Shown: positions 8,306 through 18,555, numbered from the stretch's first letter. The stretch is DNA of 64,000 nt from Holdemanella sp. MSK.7.32 (GCF_024460475.1 NZ_JANFYN010000003.1:1-64000), one strand, 5' to 3'. The notes: a model not told the origin generated them from the letters alone. A program made the numbers and translations.

Positions 8306-9454
8306 TTATTTAATTTCTACCTTCAATTGCTGCAAAGCCGCCAATAATATATCTTCTAATCCTGTCGTATCATCCGAATTATCACGAAGTGTTACAGAAC
8401 ATGACAATATTACATTTTTATCGCCCACTGGATAATTTAACTTATACCTATACGTCGTATCATTGGCACTATTCCAATAATTCGTGTAGCTCATAGAACG
8501 ATATCCAGAATATTCACCCAATGTATACTCTGTAAATGGCTCTTCTCCTTTACTTAAATGTTCATTATGGAAGACGATAGCCTCTTCAAGCGTATCACTT
8601 GAATCCGTACATATGTTTACGTATATTGAACGATCTGGATCTTTTCGACTTAATGTATAACCAATGTTTCCCTTATCTTGCTCACCCTTGATCGTGTCAT
8701 ACTTTTCACTAGGCGTATAGAACGAAGTCAAATCCCTTGGTAAAGTTAATTTTGCACGAGACGATTCACCAACAATTTCCTTGCTGTTTTCATCCACCTT
8801 CTCTTCTTTAACTTCCTGCTTTACTTCCTCTTTCTTTTCTTCCTTCACCTTTTCTAGCTTCATATTCTTAATGATAGCCTTCGCAAAAGGTTCTAAATCA
8901 GAAGTATCCTTTTCTTTATCATTCTTCTGGTTGATCTCAATAGAAACGACCTTATTGATATCCTCGACTGGATAATCTACATAATAGTGAAGTCTAGTAT
9001 TTTCAACTGTACCCAGATTGATGGTGTGACTATACGCATCAAAGCCCTCAAACGTACAAGGCTTATACTTTTTATCCTCGTCATTTTCACCATACATTGA
9101 ATTCTGTAGATCCGCACTCTTTTCAGCAGAGCTAGACGACAACAATTTAATTTCAGCATTCAACTCATACTTATTCTCTTCATTTAAACACTTATAGACA
9201 ATCGAACCATTATCCTTTAACATACTCTCCATTTTACCTACACCCTCTCTAGATGAAGTAAAATAAGGAGATAGATCTTCAGGAACACTCAATTTAGCCG
9301 TTCGATCCTGCGTATCCATTCGTTTTTCTTCTTTTTTCTTTTCTGCTACCTTAGCCTCATCTTTTTTAGGCTCGGGCTTATCACTTGAACAAGCCACTAA
9401 ACTCAGTCCCATACCCAAAACTAAGAAGCCGGTTAATAACTTATTCCCATTCAT
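8306..9454 (-). CDS. Lipoprotein with two copies of the paralogue domain
   Basis: 382 residues, with ATG 9454 behind AGGAG. Lipobox LVAC in MNGNKLLTGFLVLGMGLSLVAC. The family domain occurs twice (about 50-190 and 235-380). Each copy opens with a strand of the type KLSVPEDLSPYFTSSREG / KLTLPRDLTSFYTPSEKY, has a central EPFTEYTLGEYSGYRSM-type motif, and closes with a short amphipathic end (AIIKNMKLEKV / AALQQLKVEIK). A Lys/Glu linker separates the copies. It arose by fusion of two tandem genes or by internal duplication. Function unknown; exported and lipid-anchored. Confidence 0.85.
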   Translation of the reverse strand: MNGNKLLTGFLVLGMGLSLVACSSDKPEPKKDEAKVAEKKKEEKRMDTQDRTAKLSVPEDLSPYFTSSREGVGKMESMLKDNGSIVYKCLNEENKYELNAEIKLLSSSSAEKSADLQNSMYGENDEDKKYKPCTFEGFDAYSHTINLGTVENTRLHYYVDYPVEDINKVVSIEINQKNDKEKDTSDLEPFAKAIIKNMKLEKVKEEKKEEVKQEVKEEKVDENSKEIVGESSRAKLTLPRDLTSFYTPSEKYDTIKGEQDKGNIGYTLSRKDPDRSIYVNICTDSSDTLEEAIVFHNEHLSKGEEPFTEYTLGEYSGYRSMSYTNYWNSANDTTYRYKLNYPVGDKNVILSCSVTLRDNSDDTTGLEDILLAALQQLKVEIK

Positions 9455-9455
9455 A

Positions 9456-10130
9456 TTATTCTCCTATTAATTCAATCTTTAAATTATGTACCACATCCAG
9501 CAACAATGGCTCTAACAAGGAAGTATCGTCATCATCACGTAATTCTTCACGAATGGTTAGTACGACATCTTGACCATCCACTAGATAATCAAGCACATAA
9601 TGATATTCAATCGATTTATCACTTGACACCATATACTTATATCCAGAATATTCACCTACAGTACATGGCTCATACATTTTTGATTCATCCTTACAAACCT
9701 TGTTGTGAGAAATACTGGCAGCCTCTGCTGAATCCCAGCCATCCGTTCCAATTGAGAAATGAATGGTAAACGTACGATCTTTCGCATACAATGAATAACC
9801 AAGAACATTCGATTCTTCCATATAGCTATATCTAGAAATTTCTCTAGCAGGCGTATGGAAAGAAGTCAAATCTTTAGGTAAAGTAACTCTTACCTTTTTA
9901 TTCGCATAACTAATAATCGTACTATCCTTTTCTTTTTCTTCCTCAGCTGCCTTAGCCTTTTCTTCTTCCTTCTTCTCTTCTTTTACCTTTTCTTCTTTTT
10001 CTTCGATTGCCTTAGTCTCTTCTATTTTCTTTTCTTCTACCTTTTCTTCTGGCTCATTAGATGAACAAGCCACTAAACTTAGTCCCATACCCAAAACCAA
10101 GAAGCCAGTTAATAACTTATTCCTTTTCAC
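9456..10130 (-). CDS. Lipoprotein, tandem paralogue family, copy 4
   Basis: I chose GTG 10130 because it gives MKRNKLLTGFLVLGMGLSLVAC, matching the sister proteins, and has AGGTG about 7 bases upstream. A GTG at 10139 is also possible. After the LVAC lipobox comes a long Glu/Lys linker (about 25-70), then the domain with LPKDLTSFHTPAREISRY and EPCTVGEYSGYKYM. It lies one base from the next gene, which indicates co-transcription and likely translational coupling. No known function. Confidence 0.8.
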   Translation of the reverse strand: MKRNKLLTGFLVLGMGLSLVACSSNEPEEKVEEKKIEETKAIEEKEEKVKEEKKEEEKAKAAEEEKEKDSTIISYANKKVRVTLPKDLTSFHTPAREISRYSYMEESNVLGYSLYAKDRTFTIHFSIGTDGWDSAEAASISHNKVCKDESKMYEPCTVGEYSGYKYMVSSDKSIEYHYVLDYLVDGQDVVLTIREELRDDDDTSLLEPLLLDVVHNLKIELIGE

Positions 10131-10139
10131 TCTTATCAC

Positions 10140-10739
10140 CTACTCTTCCATACAAATTTCAACAACGATATTATCCAATACAGCAAGTGTTACCTCATCC
10201 AAATCATTGGCTTTTTCTTGTTCTACATAAATTTGTAAGACAACATTATCTTCACCAACCGGATAATCGATCAACATCTTAGAATAGGTTTTATCAGACG
10301 AATCATATACCGTTGTTTTCTTGTAACCCGAATACTTACCAATCGTAAATTCCTTATATTGATCTGCCTCATCTTCAAAACCTGCATTCAAGACATCCGC
10401 CGTTTCCTTGGCCGCCTTACGATAATCACAATCAATTGAAATTCGCGTTATATACGTACGATCATCCGAATGTAAATCATATTTAAGAATACGACCACCC
10501 TCTAGCTTACCCGATATGTTTAAACCTTCTTGTTTCGGTGTATAAACCGACAATAAATCTGGCATTGTCATCTTAATGAAATAGCCATTCATTTGTGCGA
10601 CTCCAGTCATTTCACCAATCTCTGTCTTTTCTTCTTTTTTCACTTGTGAAGACCTTGGTTCTTCTGGCTTTTTTGCACAAGAAACTAGGCTTAAGCCTAT
10701 ACCTAGCGCAAGCAAGATCTTAGCTAGCTTATGATTCAT
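10140..10739 (-). CDS. Lipoprotein, tandem paralogue family, copy 5
   Basis: ATG 10739 gives MNHKLAKILLALGIGLSLVSC, with lipobox LVSC; a GTG at 10751 would add four residues and overlap the upstream stop. The charged linker is short. The domain shows TMPDLLSVYTPKQEG, KEFTIGKYSGYKKT and a closing AVLDNIVVEI, the same three landmarks as the other copies. Sequence between landmarks is strongly diverged, so these are old duplicates. Function unknown. Confidence 0.8.
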   Translation of the reverse strand: MNHKLAKILLALGIGLSLVSCAKKPEEPRSSQVKKEEKTEIGEMTGVAQMNGYFIKMTMPDLLSVYTPKQEGLNISGKLEGGRILKYDLHSDDRTYITRISIDCDYRKAAKETADVLNAGFEDEADQYKEFTIGKYSGYKKTTVYDSSDKTYSKMLIDYPVGEDNVVLQIYVEQEKANDLDEVTLAVLDNIVVEICMEE

Positions 10740-10743
10740 AGGC

Positions 10744-11391
10744 TTACTCACATTTCTTCTTTTCGACTTTTACATTATCTAAAATTGCAGTAATAATAGC
10801 TTCTGTATCCGAATCATCCGCTTCCGCTTTTAGCTTTTCAACAACAACCTTAATTGTTCCTTTAAAACCATCTCGATCCAAATTGAAATACATATTGTAC
10901 GTTACATAATCATCATAAGAATAATCCGAAATCTTATTTACACCTGTATAGTTTCCAACCTGATAAGGCTTATAAAGCTTACTCTCATCTTCCTCACCCT
11001 TATTGAAGATTTCAGCCACTTCATCCGCTGTCGCATCTGCACTAGCTTCAATAGCCGCAATCTTTTTCGTATCGGCTTCTTTATTTTCAAAGCTATAGCG
11101 AATAAAGGAATCATTGACAATCTCTCCTGTAACCTCTACACCATCTGCTGGCGTATAAATCGTTGTGAAATCTTTAGGCATTGTGATGATGATCTCATAC
11201 TTCTTGTTGTAGTTTTTGCTCACCACAAAATCCGTTGTTTTCTCTTCCTTCTTTTCCTCTTTCTTTTCTTCCTTTTTAGCTTCGACAACCTTTGTATCTT
11301 CCTTTTTAGGCTCTGGATCATTCGATGAACAAGCAACTAAACTCAAGCCCATTCCGATTACTAATAAGCTCTTCACAAAGTTTGTGTTCAT
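10744..11391 (-). CDS. Lipoprotein, tandem paralogue family, copy 6
   Basis: 215 residues from ATG 11391. Signal peptide MNTNFVKSLLVIGMGLSLVAC. The linker contains several KKEE units. Domain landmarks are TMPKDFTTIYTPADGVEV, KPYQVGNYTGVNKI and AILDNVKVEKK. Two bases separate it from the upstream copy. It is exported and lipid-anchored by the lipobox; partner and ligand are unknown. Confidence 0.8.
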   Translation of the reverse strand: MNTNFVKSLLVIGMGLSLVACSSNDPEPKKEDTKVVEAKKEEKKEEKKEEKTTDFVVSKNYNKKYEIIITMPKDFTTIYTPADGVEVTGEIVNDSFIRYSFENKEADTKKIAAIEASADATADEVAEIFNKGEEDESKLYKPYQVGNYTGVNKISDYSYDDYVTYNMYFNLDRDGFKGTIKVVVEKLKAEADDSDTEAIITAILDNVKVEKKKCE

Positions 11392-11393
11392 GA

Positions 11394-12030
<637 letters not shown>

Positions 12031-12038
<8 letters not shown>

Positions 12039-13317
12039 ATTGATACTCCAATTCTAATTTGTCATGATCAAACAAATTTTTGATCTCTAATTTTTCATAT
12101 AACGGCATTACTTTACAATACGATAAGACTTGTTGATTATAGTCATCATATCCATACACAAATCCATCTTCTTCCATACCTACACTAAACAATAGGCCAG
12201 AATGCGAATTCTCTTGATCCTGCATTGCATACAAACCATTCTCATCGATTTGAAGTGTTACACTCTCATTTGTATACGTACCCTCAAGACTTTTAAACGG
12301 CTGATTTCTCAATGCATCAAATAAATCAATCAACTGATCCTTTTCTGTCAGTGCCTGCCCACTACGAAGGCTTTTTACTTTATCTAACCCATATAATGGT
12401 CCTTGACTACAAACACGCTCAATCGGCAAGCCATCCTCAATCGCAATCACTTCCACCAAACCATTTGTCGTTAGCGCAAAACCATAAGTGACACCAGGAC
12501 CTATTTCATACACATGAACTTGTTTATACTCATTAAAACAACCATGCACCTCATACGTTTTATCCGTTCCACTATAGTAAAGCGATAGCTTATTATTCTT
12601 TAATGTCATAGTCATCTGGTCAAAAGTGGAAGAATCTTCTATCTTATAAGACTTCTTGCGACTTGGCCTATACAAAACCATCTTTGTTCCAGAACCAAAA
12701 TTTGTGGCGACAGGAATCAATACATTCAATTTTCCTTTGTGGTAAAACACATCCAGATTTGAAGGCAACAAGCCAATTGTTTGAGCTCTTAATTCCTTTA
12801 CATTGTCATAATATTCATTGGCATATTCCTGATCAAAAGCCTGTGCAGCCCATACCTTCATATCTTTTTGACTGATTTTATATTTCTTATATAACTTTTT
12901 ATTCGAAACACGCTTCTTCGTTTTAGAATCAAAATGATACACCTTATACCTAGGATATTCCGTCTCTACTTCTTCCTTAATAACTAAACTCAATAGATTT
13001 GAATGTGTATACACATCATAACTAACCTTTGTGTACGGCAACGTATACCCTTCTTCTTTTGCCTCATCTAAAGAATCTACCAAATCCTTGTATTCATTTT
13101 TAATTGTCTGATTCAATTTTTTTGCGCTCTTTGAATCACAATGAATATAAGGTAAGGAAATGTCGTACTTACCAACATTTCCCCATGCATCCTTATATTC
13201 TTCATGAATATTGTAGAAATCTGAAATATATACCTCTTCATTAGGTTGTGATTTACAACCTGTAAACATTAGATTCAAACTAAGAAACAAGACCGAACAA
13301 AATTTAGTCCAGATCAT
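12031..13317 (-). CDS. Lipoprotein with PdaC/RsiV-like (DUF4163/DUF3298-type) domain
   Basis: Start ATG 13317 lies inside the end of the upstream gene (14-base overlap) and gives MIWTKFCSVLFLSLNLMFTGC, a signal peptide with lipobox FTGC; longer starts would bury this signal. The 428-residue product has an N-terminal half (KYDISLPYIHC...KKLNQTIKNEYKDLV...SLVIKEEVETEYPRYKVYHFD) resembling the extracellular DUF4163/DUF3298 module of PdaC and RsiV. The C-terminal half is unassigned, with a TYTNESVTLQIDENGLYAM strand. It precedes the lipoprotein array and is translationally coupled to it. Family assignment is by pattern only. Confidence 0.7.
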
Positions 13318-14047
13318 AGTTCGCAAGAGCTTGATCGGCTGCATCCTTAAACTGTGTACGATCTCCAATGATCGTTGCCCCAAACGCATCCACTGTCGCT
13401 TTCGCTTTTTCTTCTAAATTTTCACCATTCTTTTTAGCTTTCGCCAAATCCCACATACTCTTTGTTGCCTTAAATTGAGTTACAGACTTTTTAATGCCAC
13501 TTCTAAATGAATCATCTAAGCCAAACAATTTATTTAGATAATCTACACATTGATGACATCTTGTTTCATCATCAAATGGAATATAGACATCATTTAAACC
13601 TTTTGTATGTACAAAGCCTAAGTGAACACACATTTTATCTTTATCCGAACCACTTGTTCTTGCGGGCATCCTTTCAGTTCTATATAGCTGAAGATTTTCT
13701 AAACGATATACACACGCATATGTTTTTGTATTAAACAAACCTCCACGAGCTTCAATAACCGCAATCAAACCTAGACTTGGTGCAATATAAATAGGGTGGA
13801 AAGACTGCATCTTTTGATTTTTATCACGTGTTTTTTTCAAAGGTTCCATTAAATCTTGCCAAACCTTTGTACCCACCTCAGTTTGATGAATATGGTCCTT
13901 GACATTATCTAAATCAGAATGAACATAGTCGTAATATTTTAATCCCTTTGCACGACAACCCTTTGTACAAATATAGTTTCCATCCATTAATTTCTGTGAT
14001 TGTAAAACATTAATTGTAGCACCACAAATTGCACATGTATTTGCCAT
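13304..14047 (-). CDS. DUF4428-like zinc-finger protein
   Basis: 247 residues, cytoplasmic (no signal peptide). N-terminal zinc finger CAICGATINVL...YICTKGC. The central region has a PH-like feel (IYIAPSLGLIAVIE, YACVYRLENLQLYRTER), and a CHQC pair lies near residue 163. Proteins with an N-terminal DUF4428 zinc ribbon are common in Firmicutes next to SPFH/TPM genes; their function is not established. It is the second gene of the operon, 27 bases after another of the same type, and overlaps the lipoprotein gene that follows. Confidence 0.65.
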   Translation of the reverse strand: MANTCAICGATINVLQSQKLMDGNYICTKGCRAKGLKYYDYVHSDLDNVKDHIHQTEVGTKVWQDLMEPLKKTRDKNQKMQSFHPIYIAPSLGLIAVIEARGGLFNTKTYACVYRLENLQLYRTERMPARTSGSDKDKMCVHLGFVHTKGLNDVYIPFDDETRCHQCVDYLNKLFGLDDSFRSGIKKSVTQFKATKSMWDLAKAKKNGENLEEKAKATVDAFGATIIGDRTQFKDAADQALANYDLD

Positions 14048-14074
14048 ATATGATTCCTCCTTTTCTGTGCATTA

Positions 14075-14695
14075 TTATGATTCAAGCGCATCCTTTAATG
14101 CGTTTGCCACCTGTAAAGATTCCTGATACTTTTCGTTTGACTGTACCATTACTTCTTTATCCTGCATTTCTGAAATGATCTTGACATCCTCTTTGGTAAT
14201 CTTCAAAGAAATCATTTTGATGAATGGATGATTCGTTTGAATATTTACCTTGAATTGGTACGTAAATTCGTATCTTGCTGGTTTATAGGAACATGTCTTC
14301 CCTTTCTTATTTGTGAAATGAAGTTCTCGCTTATTCTCTTCAATTTCTACCAAAACATTTTGAATGTCACTTAAGTCAAACACATCTGGATTTTCATCAC
14401 TAAGCTTTGTTGCCTTTGTCACGACAAACCAGTTGTGCTTTCGATCAACCATTACCTTTGGATACTCACCAAACGTTTCAGCTGCCACAAACGCTTTGAC
14501 TCTTTGTGCGTTTTCTTCACGATATGTTAGCTGCCCTTTGATCTGTGTTATTGTTGTGTTTTTGTAGTCTGTAAATAATGATGACATTTTTTTCTTACAG
14601 TCATTACAGATCGTACCATCCGCACATTTATAACCTTCCATCAATGCCATCTTCTTTTTACACACATCACATTCCTTTTTAGAAAACAACCCCAT
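14075..14695 (-). CDS. DUF4428 zinc-finger protein, first gene of the operon
   Basis: ATG 14695 follows a strong GGAGGG and gives MGLFSKKECDVCKKKMALM; a longer frame to 14767 has no support. 206 residues. The zinc finger CDVC...CADGTICNDC spans about 9-35. A beta-rich domain (HNWFVVTKATKLSD, FDLSDIQNVLVEIEENKR, YEFTYQFKVNIQTNHPFIK) follows, and the C-terminus is helical. It shares layout with the next gene. A promoter with good spacing lies just upstream, so this gene probably leads the 13-gene transcript. Function unknown. Confidence 0.75.
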   Translation of the reverse strand: MGLFSKKECDVCKKKMALMEGYKCADGTICNDCKKKMSSLFTDYKNTTITQIKGQLTYREENAQRVKAFVAAETFGEYPKVMVDRKHNWFVVTKATKLSDENPDVFDLSDIQNVLVEIEENKRELHFTNKKGKTCSYKPARYEFTYQFKVNIQTNHPFIKMISLKITKEDVKIISEMQDKEVMVQSNEKYQESLQVANALKDALES

Positions 14696-14738
14696 TTCAT
14701 TTCCCTCCTTTCTTCGTTTGATTGACTTGTTTACTTGT

Positions 14739-14767
14739 GCTATATTGTATTTAGAAAGCACTTTCAA
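14739..14767 (-). promoter_or_regulatory. Putative promoter of the zinc-finger/lipoprotein operon
   Basis: On the minus strand, TTGAAA (14767-14762), a 17-base spacer, then TATAGC (14744-14739), about 45 bases before the start codon. Confidence 0.55.
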
Positions 14768-14814
14768 AACTTATGTAATCAACTTACAAATTCATTATAG
14801 AAAGTATTATAAAA

Positions 14815-14858
14815 TTTACCCCACCCCAAAACTTAAAAAGGGTGGGAACTGCGGTAAA
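14815..14858 (+). promoter_or_regulatory. Nested hairpin in the leader of the binding-protein gene
   Basis: Inner 7-bp stem CCCCACC...GGTGGGG-type arms (14820-14826 with 14840-14846) inside an outer TTTAC/GTAAA stem (14815-14819 with 14854-14858). It ends 15 bases before the start codon. AT-rich promoter-like sequence (TTACAA, then TTATAA) lies just upstream. It could be an operator or an mRNA structure; there is no T-run, so it is not a simple terminator. Confidence 0.4.
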
Positions 14859-14872
14859 TAAAGGGGAAAATC

Positions 14873-16201
14873 ATGAAAAAAGTTATAAAATATTTATTAG
14901 TATTTGGTCTAGGCCTATGCAATCTATATGGGTGTTCATCAAAATCTTTACTCGATAAAGATAACCCCGTGACCCTGACAATGTGGCATGTTTATGGAGA
15001 ACAAGCCAATTCTCCAATGAATCAATTGATTGCTGAATTCAATGAAACAGAAGGCAAAGACAAGGGCATTATAATTAATGTCACAAAAATAACCAATGCG
15101 AGTAAAATTGGTTCTGAGCTTGAAGAAAGTTTATCTAAAGAACCAGGTGCAGATCCAATGCCAGATCTTTATACAGGACATATTCATAATGCCAAACAGG
15201 TAGGCTTAGATAAGAGTGTTGTATGGAATGATGTATTTACAGAGAAGGAAATTTCAAATTTTGTTGATGAGTTTTTAGATGCTGGAATGCTAGAGGATAA
15301 GCTTGTGGATCTTCCATTATCAAAATCAACAATCGTTTTATTTATGAATGGTACACAATTTGAAAAGTTTTCTAACGATACCGCTGTTTCATTAAATGAT
15401 TTTGACACTTGGAATCAAACGTTTGATGTAGCCGAAAAATATTATGAATGGTCAAATGGAAAGCCGTTATTATGCTTTGATTATCTATTAAATTCCATTG
15501 AATCTTATGCGATCGCATTAGGAACAAAGAATATGTTTACAGAGAATGGCTGGTACAATACGGAGGATCCTGCTTTTAAAGAAGCCTTTAGAACCTTTCT
15601 AGAACCATTGATCAAAGGCCATATTTCTGCTTCAGATTTCTATTCAAGCACAGAACTTACAACCGGAGAAACACTCATTGGTGTATCCAGCAGTGCAGCC
15701 TATCTCTATTTAAATGACATCGTTACATATCCAGATAATACAACGGAACCATTAAATGCGATTGCCCTGCCTTATCCAAAGGCCGATAAAGACCATGCCC
15801 TCATGACACAAGCTGGTGTTGGATTATGTGCCTATAAGACTACAGAACAAAAACAAGAAGCCGCTAGTGTCTTTGCACATTGGCTTGTGGAGCCAAAACG
15901 AAACATGGACTTTGTGATCCAAGCAGGTTACATGCCAGTCACAAAAAAAGCATTTAAAAACTTAAAAAATGAAAAGTTTGAAGATGAAGAAACACAATCT
16001 TTATACAATACACTCACCGAAATGAAATCCGACTATACCGTTATTTCTAGAGAGGTTCCAAATGCGATTTCTAGAAAGGCCTATGCATTTTATGATCAAG
16101 TAAGAAGCCACCAACAAGAATGGCAAGCACGAGCTAATGCCGGTGAAGATATTGATGAAATTGTAGATGAAGCAATGAATATTTTAAAAAGCCTTTCTTG
16201 A
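14873..16201 (+). CDS. Extracellular solute-binding lipoprotein (sugar type, family 1)
   Basis: 442 residues, ATG behind AGGGG. Signal peptide with lipobox LYGC at about residue 21. The mature part opens VTLTMWHVYGEQANSPMNQL and continues as a family 1 (carbohydrate-type) substrate-binding protein; TQAGVGLCAYKTTEQKQEA and FAHWLVEPKRNMDFV are typical C-terminal-lobe motifs. No ABC permease or ATPase gene is nearby. The only co-directional partner is a membrane-bound LuxR-type regulator 9 bases downstream, which suggests a sensing role rather than, or besides, transport. That role is inference. Confidence 0.85.
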   Translation: MKKVIKYLLVFGLGLCNLYGCSSKSLLDKDNPVTLTMWHVYGEQANSPMNQLIAEFNETEGKDKGIIINVTKITNASKIGSELEESLSKEPGADPMPDLYTGHIHNAKQVGLDKSVVWNDVFTEKEISNFVDEFLDAGMLEDKLVDLPLSKSTIVLFMNGTQFEKFSNDTAVSLNDFDTWNQTFDVAEKYYEWSNGKPLLCFDYLLNSIESYAIALGTKNMFTENGWYNTEDPAFKEAFRTFLEPLIKGHISASDFYSSTELTTGETLIGVSSSAAYLYLNDIVTYPDNTTEPLNAIALPYPKADKDHALMTQAGVGLCAYKTTEQKQEAASVFAHWLVEPKRNMDFVIQAGYMPVTKKAFKNLKNEKFEDEETQSLYNTLTEMKSDYTVISREVPNAISRKAYAFYDQVRSHQQEWQARANAGEDIDEIVDEAMNILKSLS

Positions 16202-16210
16202 GGTTAGCCT

Positions 16211-17836
16211 ATGCAATTAAGTTTTAAATCAAAAGAAAGATCCATGAAACGAAAGCTTTTCGTATATATGTTCTTTCTAGTGACTACCATCAGTATTACT
16301 TTATTAATGGGACTCTTCCTATTTGGAAGACTTGGAACGACCGAACAAGATTTTCATAAAAAACTATCCATTCAAAGTGAATACTCCACAAAGAATATGG
16401 AATCCTATTGGGATGACTTGGCCTCTATGAATATCGCATTGGCTGATAATATGGAAGCTATATTAGAAACAACCCTAGCGAATCAAGGATTAACCTTTCA
16501 ACAGCTGCAGGACAATCCCAATGCCATCTATTCTTTAGAAAACGATATGATTCAGCCTTTAGGACAATATCTTGAACGATCTAATTGTTCAGGAGCTTAT
16601 GTACAACTAGATACGACAATCAATTCCACTTTGGATAATGCGCAGACACAACGAAGTGGTGTGTATCTTCAAAAAACGACAATGTCCTATTCAAAGGAAG
16701 ACTTGATTTTATATCGTGGAATTGCCAATATCGGCAAAAAACATGGCATCATGCCACATCGTAAATGGAGACAGGAATTTGATATTACACTTGTACCCGA
16801 TTATGAAGAATTAAAAAAAGGGAACTTTGATTATTCCCTATCAAATATTATTCAATTGCCATACACAGGTGAAAGAATCGCCCTATTACGTGTTCCTTTA
16901 GTTGGAAAGGATGGTACCTTCTATGGTCTTTGTGGTTTTGAAATTTCACAAAGCTGGTTTAAATTTGCGCATCCCCAGCCCTCAACTCTCAACCATTTAA
17001 CGTGTCTTTTAGTGCCAGACTCCGATTCAATCATCACAAATGAAGGCTTTAGTACGGGAAGCCAAAACGGATTCTATTATATGCCAAATGGAGATCTTTC
17101 CATTAAGCCTATTGGCAACAACTTATTGAGAATCATAAGTAAAAATCGTAATTATATTGGGGTTAAGAATACTGTCAAAATTTCTAAGAATCAAACCTAT
17201 TCAACATATGTTATGATTTTGGATTCTGACTACAATCGAGCCATCGTAAAAAGTAATATTGAATTATTCTTCTTTACCATTGTCCTATTATTATTTGTAT
17301 TTTTAGGATGTTCCTTCTTCAGTCAAAGATACCTGTCCCCAATTCTAAAAGGATTAGAACAGCTGCGTAAAGACAATAAAAACAGTATGCGCTATGATGT
17401 ACAAGAAATTGATGATCTTTTGGATTTCTTATCTTCAAAAGACTATGAAGTTGAAAATAAAATGTTGACGCTTGAGCTAGAAATGCAGGAAAATCGCAAG
17501 AAGCTTGAACAAATTGAAAATGAACATGAACTCATTCAAAGAGAATATGACAAGGCAAGAGTGGAAGTTGAGCGTCTGGCAAAAAAACGTGAAGCCGATG
17601 TAGATGAAGAAGAATATAAACGTTTCCTTGAATGTCTTGCGACACTGACACGCAAAGAAAAAGAGATCTTAGATCTCTATGTGAAGGGATATTCAAGTAA
17701 GGATATTCTAGAAACATTAAATATTACGGACAATACATTAAAGTATCACAATCGTAATATTTATAGTAAGCTTGGTGTAAAATCAAGAAAACAATTGTTG
17801 ATGTACATGACATTATTAAACAACAAAAGGAGCTAA
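16211..17836 (+). CDS. Membrane-anchored one-component regulator: extracellular sensor plus LuxR-type DNA-binding domain
   Basis: 541 residues, GAGG before ATG. Membrane helix about 16-38, an extracellular region of some 300 residues (dCache-like in size and in its helical start), a second helix about 350-370 (IELFFFTIVLLLFVFLGCSFF-like), and a charged coiled coil (about 400-465). The protein ends with a LuxR/GerE helix-turn-helix (LTRKEKEILDLYVKGYSSKD...LKYHNRNIYSKLGVKSRKQL, about 475-530). There is no kinase or receiver domain, so the signal would pass directly from outside to DNA-bound domain. It is co-transcribed with the binding protein upstream, which could present ligand to it. The targets are not known. 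Confidence 0.8.
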   Translation: MQLSFKSKERSMKRKLFVYMFFLVTTISITLLMGLFLFGRLGTTEQDFHKKLSIQSEYSTKNMESYWDDLASMNIALADNMEAILETTLANQGLTFQQLQDNPNAIYSLENDMIQPLGQYLERSNCSGAYVQLDTTINSTLDNAQTQRSGVYLQKTTMSYSKEDLILYRGIANIGKKHGIMPHRKWRQEFDITLVPDYEELKKGNFDYSLSNIIQLPYTGERIALLRVPLVGKDGTFYGLCGFEISQSWFKFAHPQPSTLNHLTCLLVPDSDSIITNEGFSTGSQNGFYYMPNGDLSIKPIGNNLLRIISKNRNYIGVKNTVKISKNQTYSTYVMILDSDYNRAIVKSNIELFFFTIVLLLFVFLGCSFFSQRYLSPILKGLEQLRKDNKNSMRYDVQEIDDLLDFLSSKDYEVENKMLTLELEMQENRKKLEQIENEHELIQREYDKARVEVERLAKKREADVDEEEYKRFLECLATLTRKEKEILDLYVKGYSSKDILETLNITDNTLKYHNRNIYSKLGVKSRKQLLMYMTLLNNKRS

Positions 17837-17850
17837 CAATTAGCTCCTTT
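17826..17850. terminator. Bidirectional terminator overlapping two stop codons
   Basis: Perfect 11-bp stem AAAGGAGCTAA / TTAGCTCCTTT with a CAA loop. The TAA stop of the plus-strand regulator lies in one arm, and the stop of the minus-strand Crp gene begins at the other end. Confidence 0.8.
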
Positions 17851-18500
17851 TACTGTACATAGCGCTTTAAATAATCTACATCTAAAATTAAGATTTTATG
17901 ATATACCATCGTAATAACGTTTTCTTCTCTTAACCCACGCAAGATACGATTGACACTGTTTCTTGTGGATACCCCACAGAAATTGGCAATATCATCGTTC
18001 GTGATTTGCAGATCAATAAATATACCTTTTTTAACTTGTCTACCAAATAATGGAATCAAATGATAGATAAATGCACACACAGCTCCATTTTTCCCATTCA
18101 TTGTCATGAGTTGCTGGCGATAAATAGCTTCGGTCATCTTTTTACGATAATACGATTCTATATATGCATGTAATTCTTCATTTTCTTTCACATATTGTTC
18201 AAACAATTTTCTGTTGATTCGATAAAAAGTTGCCGTATCACTTTCGATACGAGCATGAAATGATGCCGTAGTCATTTTATTGATTTCATCTTTCAACAAC
18301 GAAATCATATCCAAACCTTTTAAATAAGTGATATTGAATTCACGCCCATCACATAAAACAATACTCACTTTCACAACACCATCTTTTAATATGTAAATAT
18401 CTTCTTGGTCGTGTCCATCCATCATCAAATATGTATGTTTCTTTTTTGTGACTTCAGGAAGATTCTTTTCTTCAAGAAAATTTAAAACTGACTCACTCAT
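17850..18500 (-). CDS. Crp/Fnr-family transcriptional regulator
   Basis: 216 residues. The N-terminal cyclic-nucleotide-binding-like barrel (about 15-125; GHDQEDIYILKDGVVKV) lacks the Cys set of oxygen-sensing Fnr and the full cAMP-binding signature. A long helix links it to a winged helix at about 165-205 (QITNDDIANFCGVSTRNSVNRILRGL). The overall size matches PrfA/ArcR-type members. A perfect palindrome similar to the PrfA box lies about 56 bases upstream of the start, so autoregulation is possible. Signal and target genes are unknown; thiC and the neighbouring genes need not be targets. Confidence 0.85.
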   Translation of the reverse strand: MSESVLNFLEEKNLPEVTKKKHTYLMMDGHDQEDIYILKDGVVKVSIVLCDGREFNITYLKGLDMISLLKDEINKMTTASFHARIESDTATFYRINRKLFEQYVKENEELHAYIESYYRKKMTEAIYRQQLMTMNGKNGAVCAFIYHLIPLFGRQVKKGIFIDLQITNDDIANFCGVSTRNSVNRILRGLREENVITMVYHKILILDVDYLKRYVQ

Positions 18501-18555
18501 AAATAACCCCTTCTCAATACGTCTAATTATAACATACTCACCAAGCCCAATTTAG

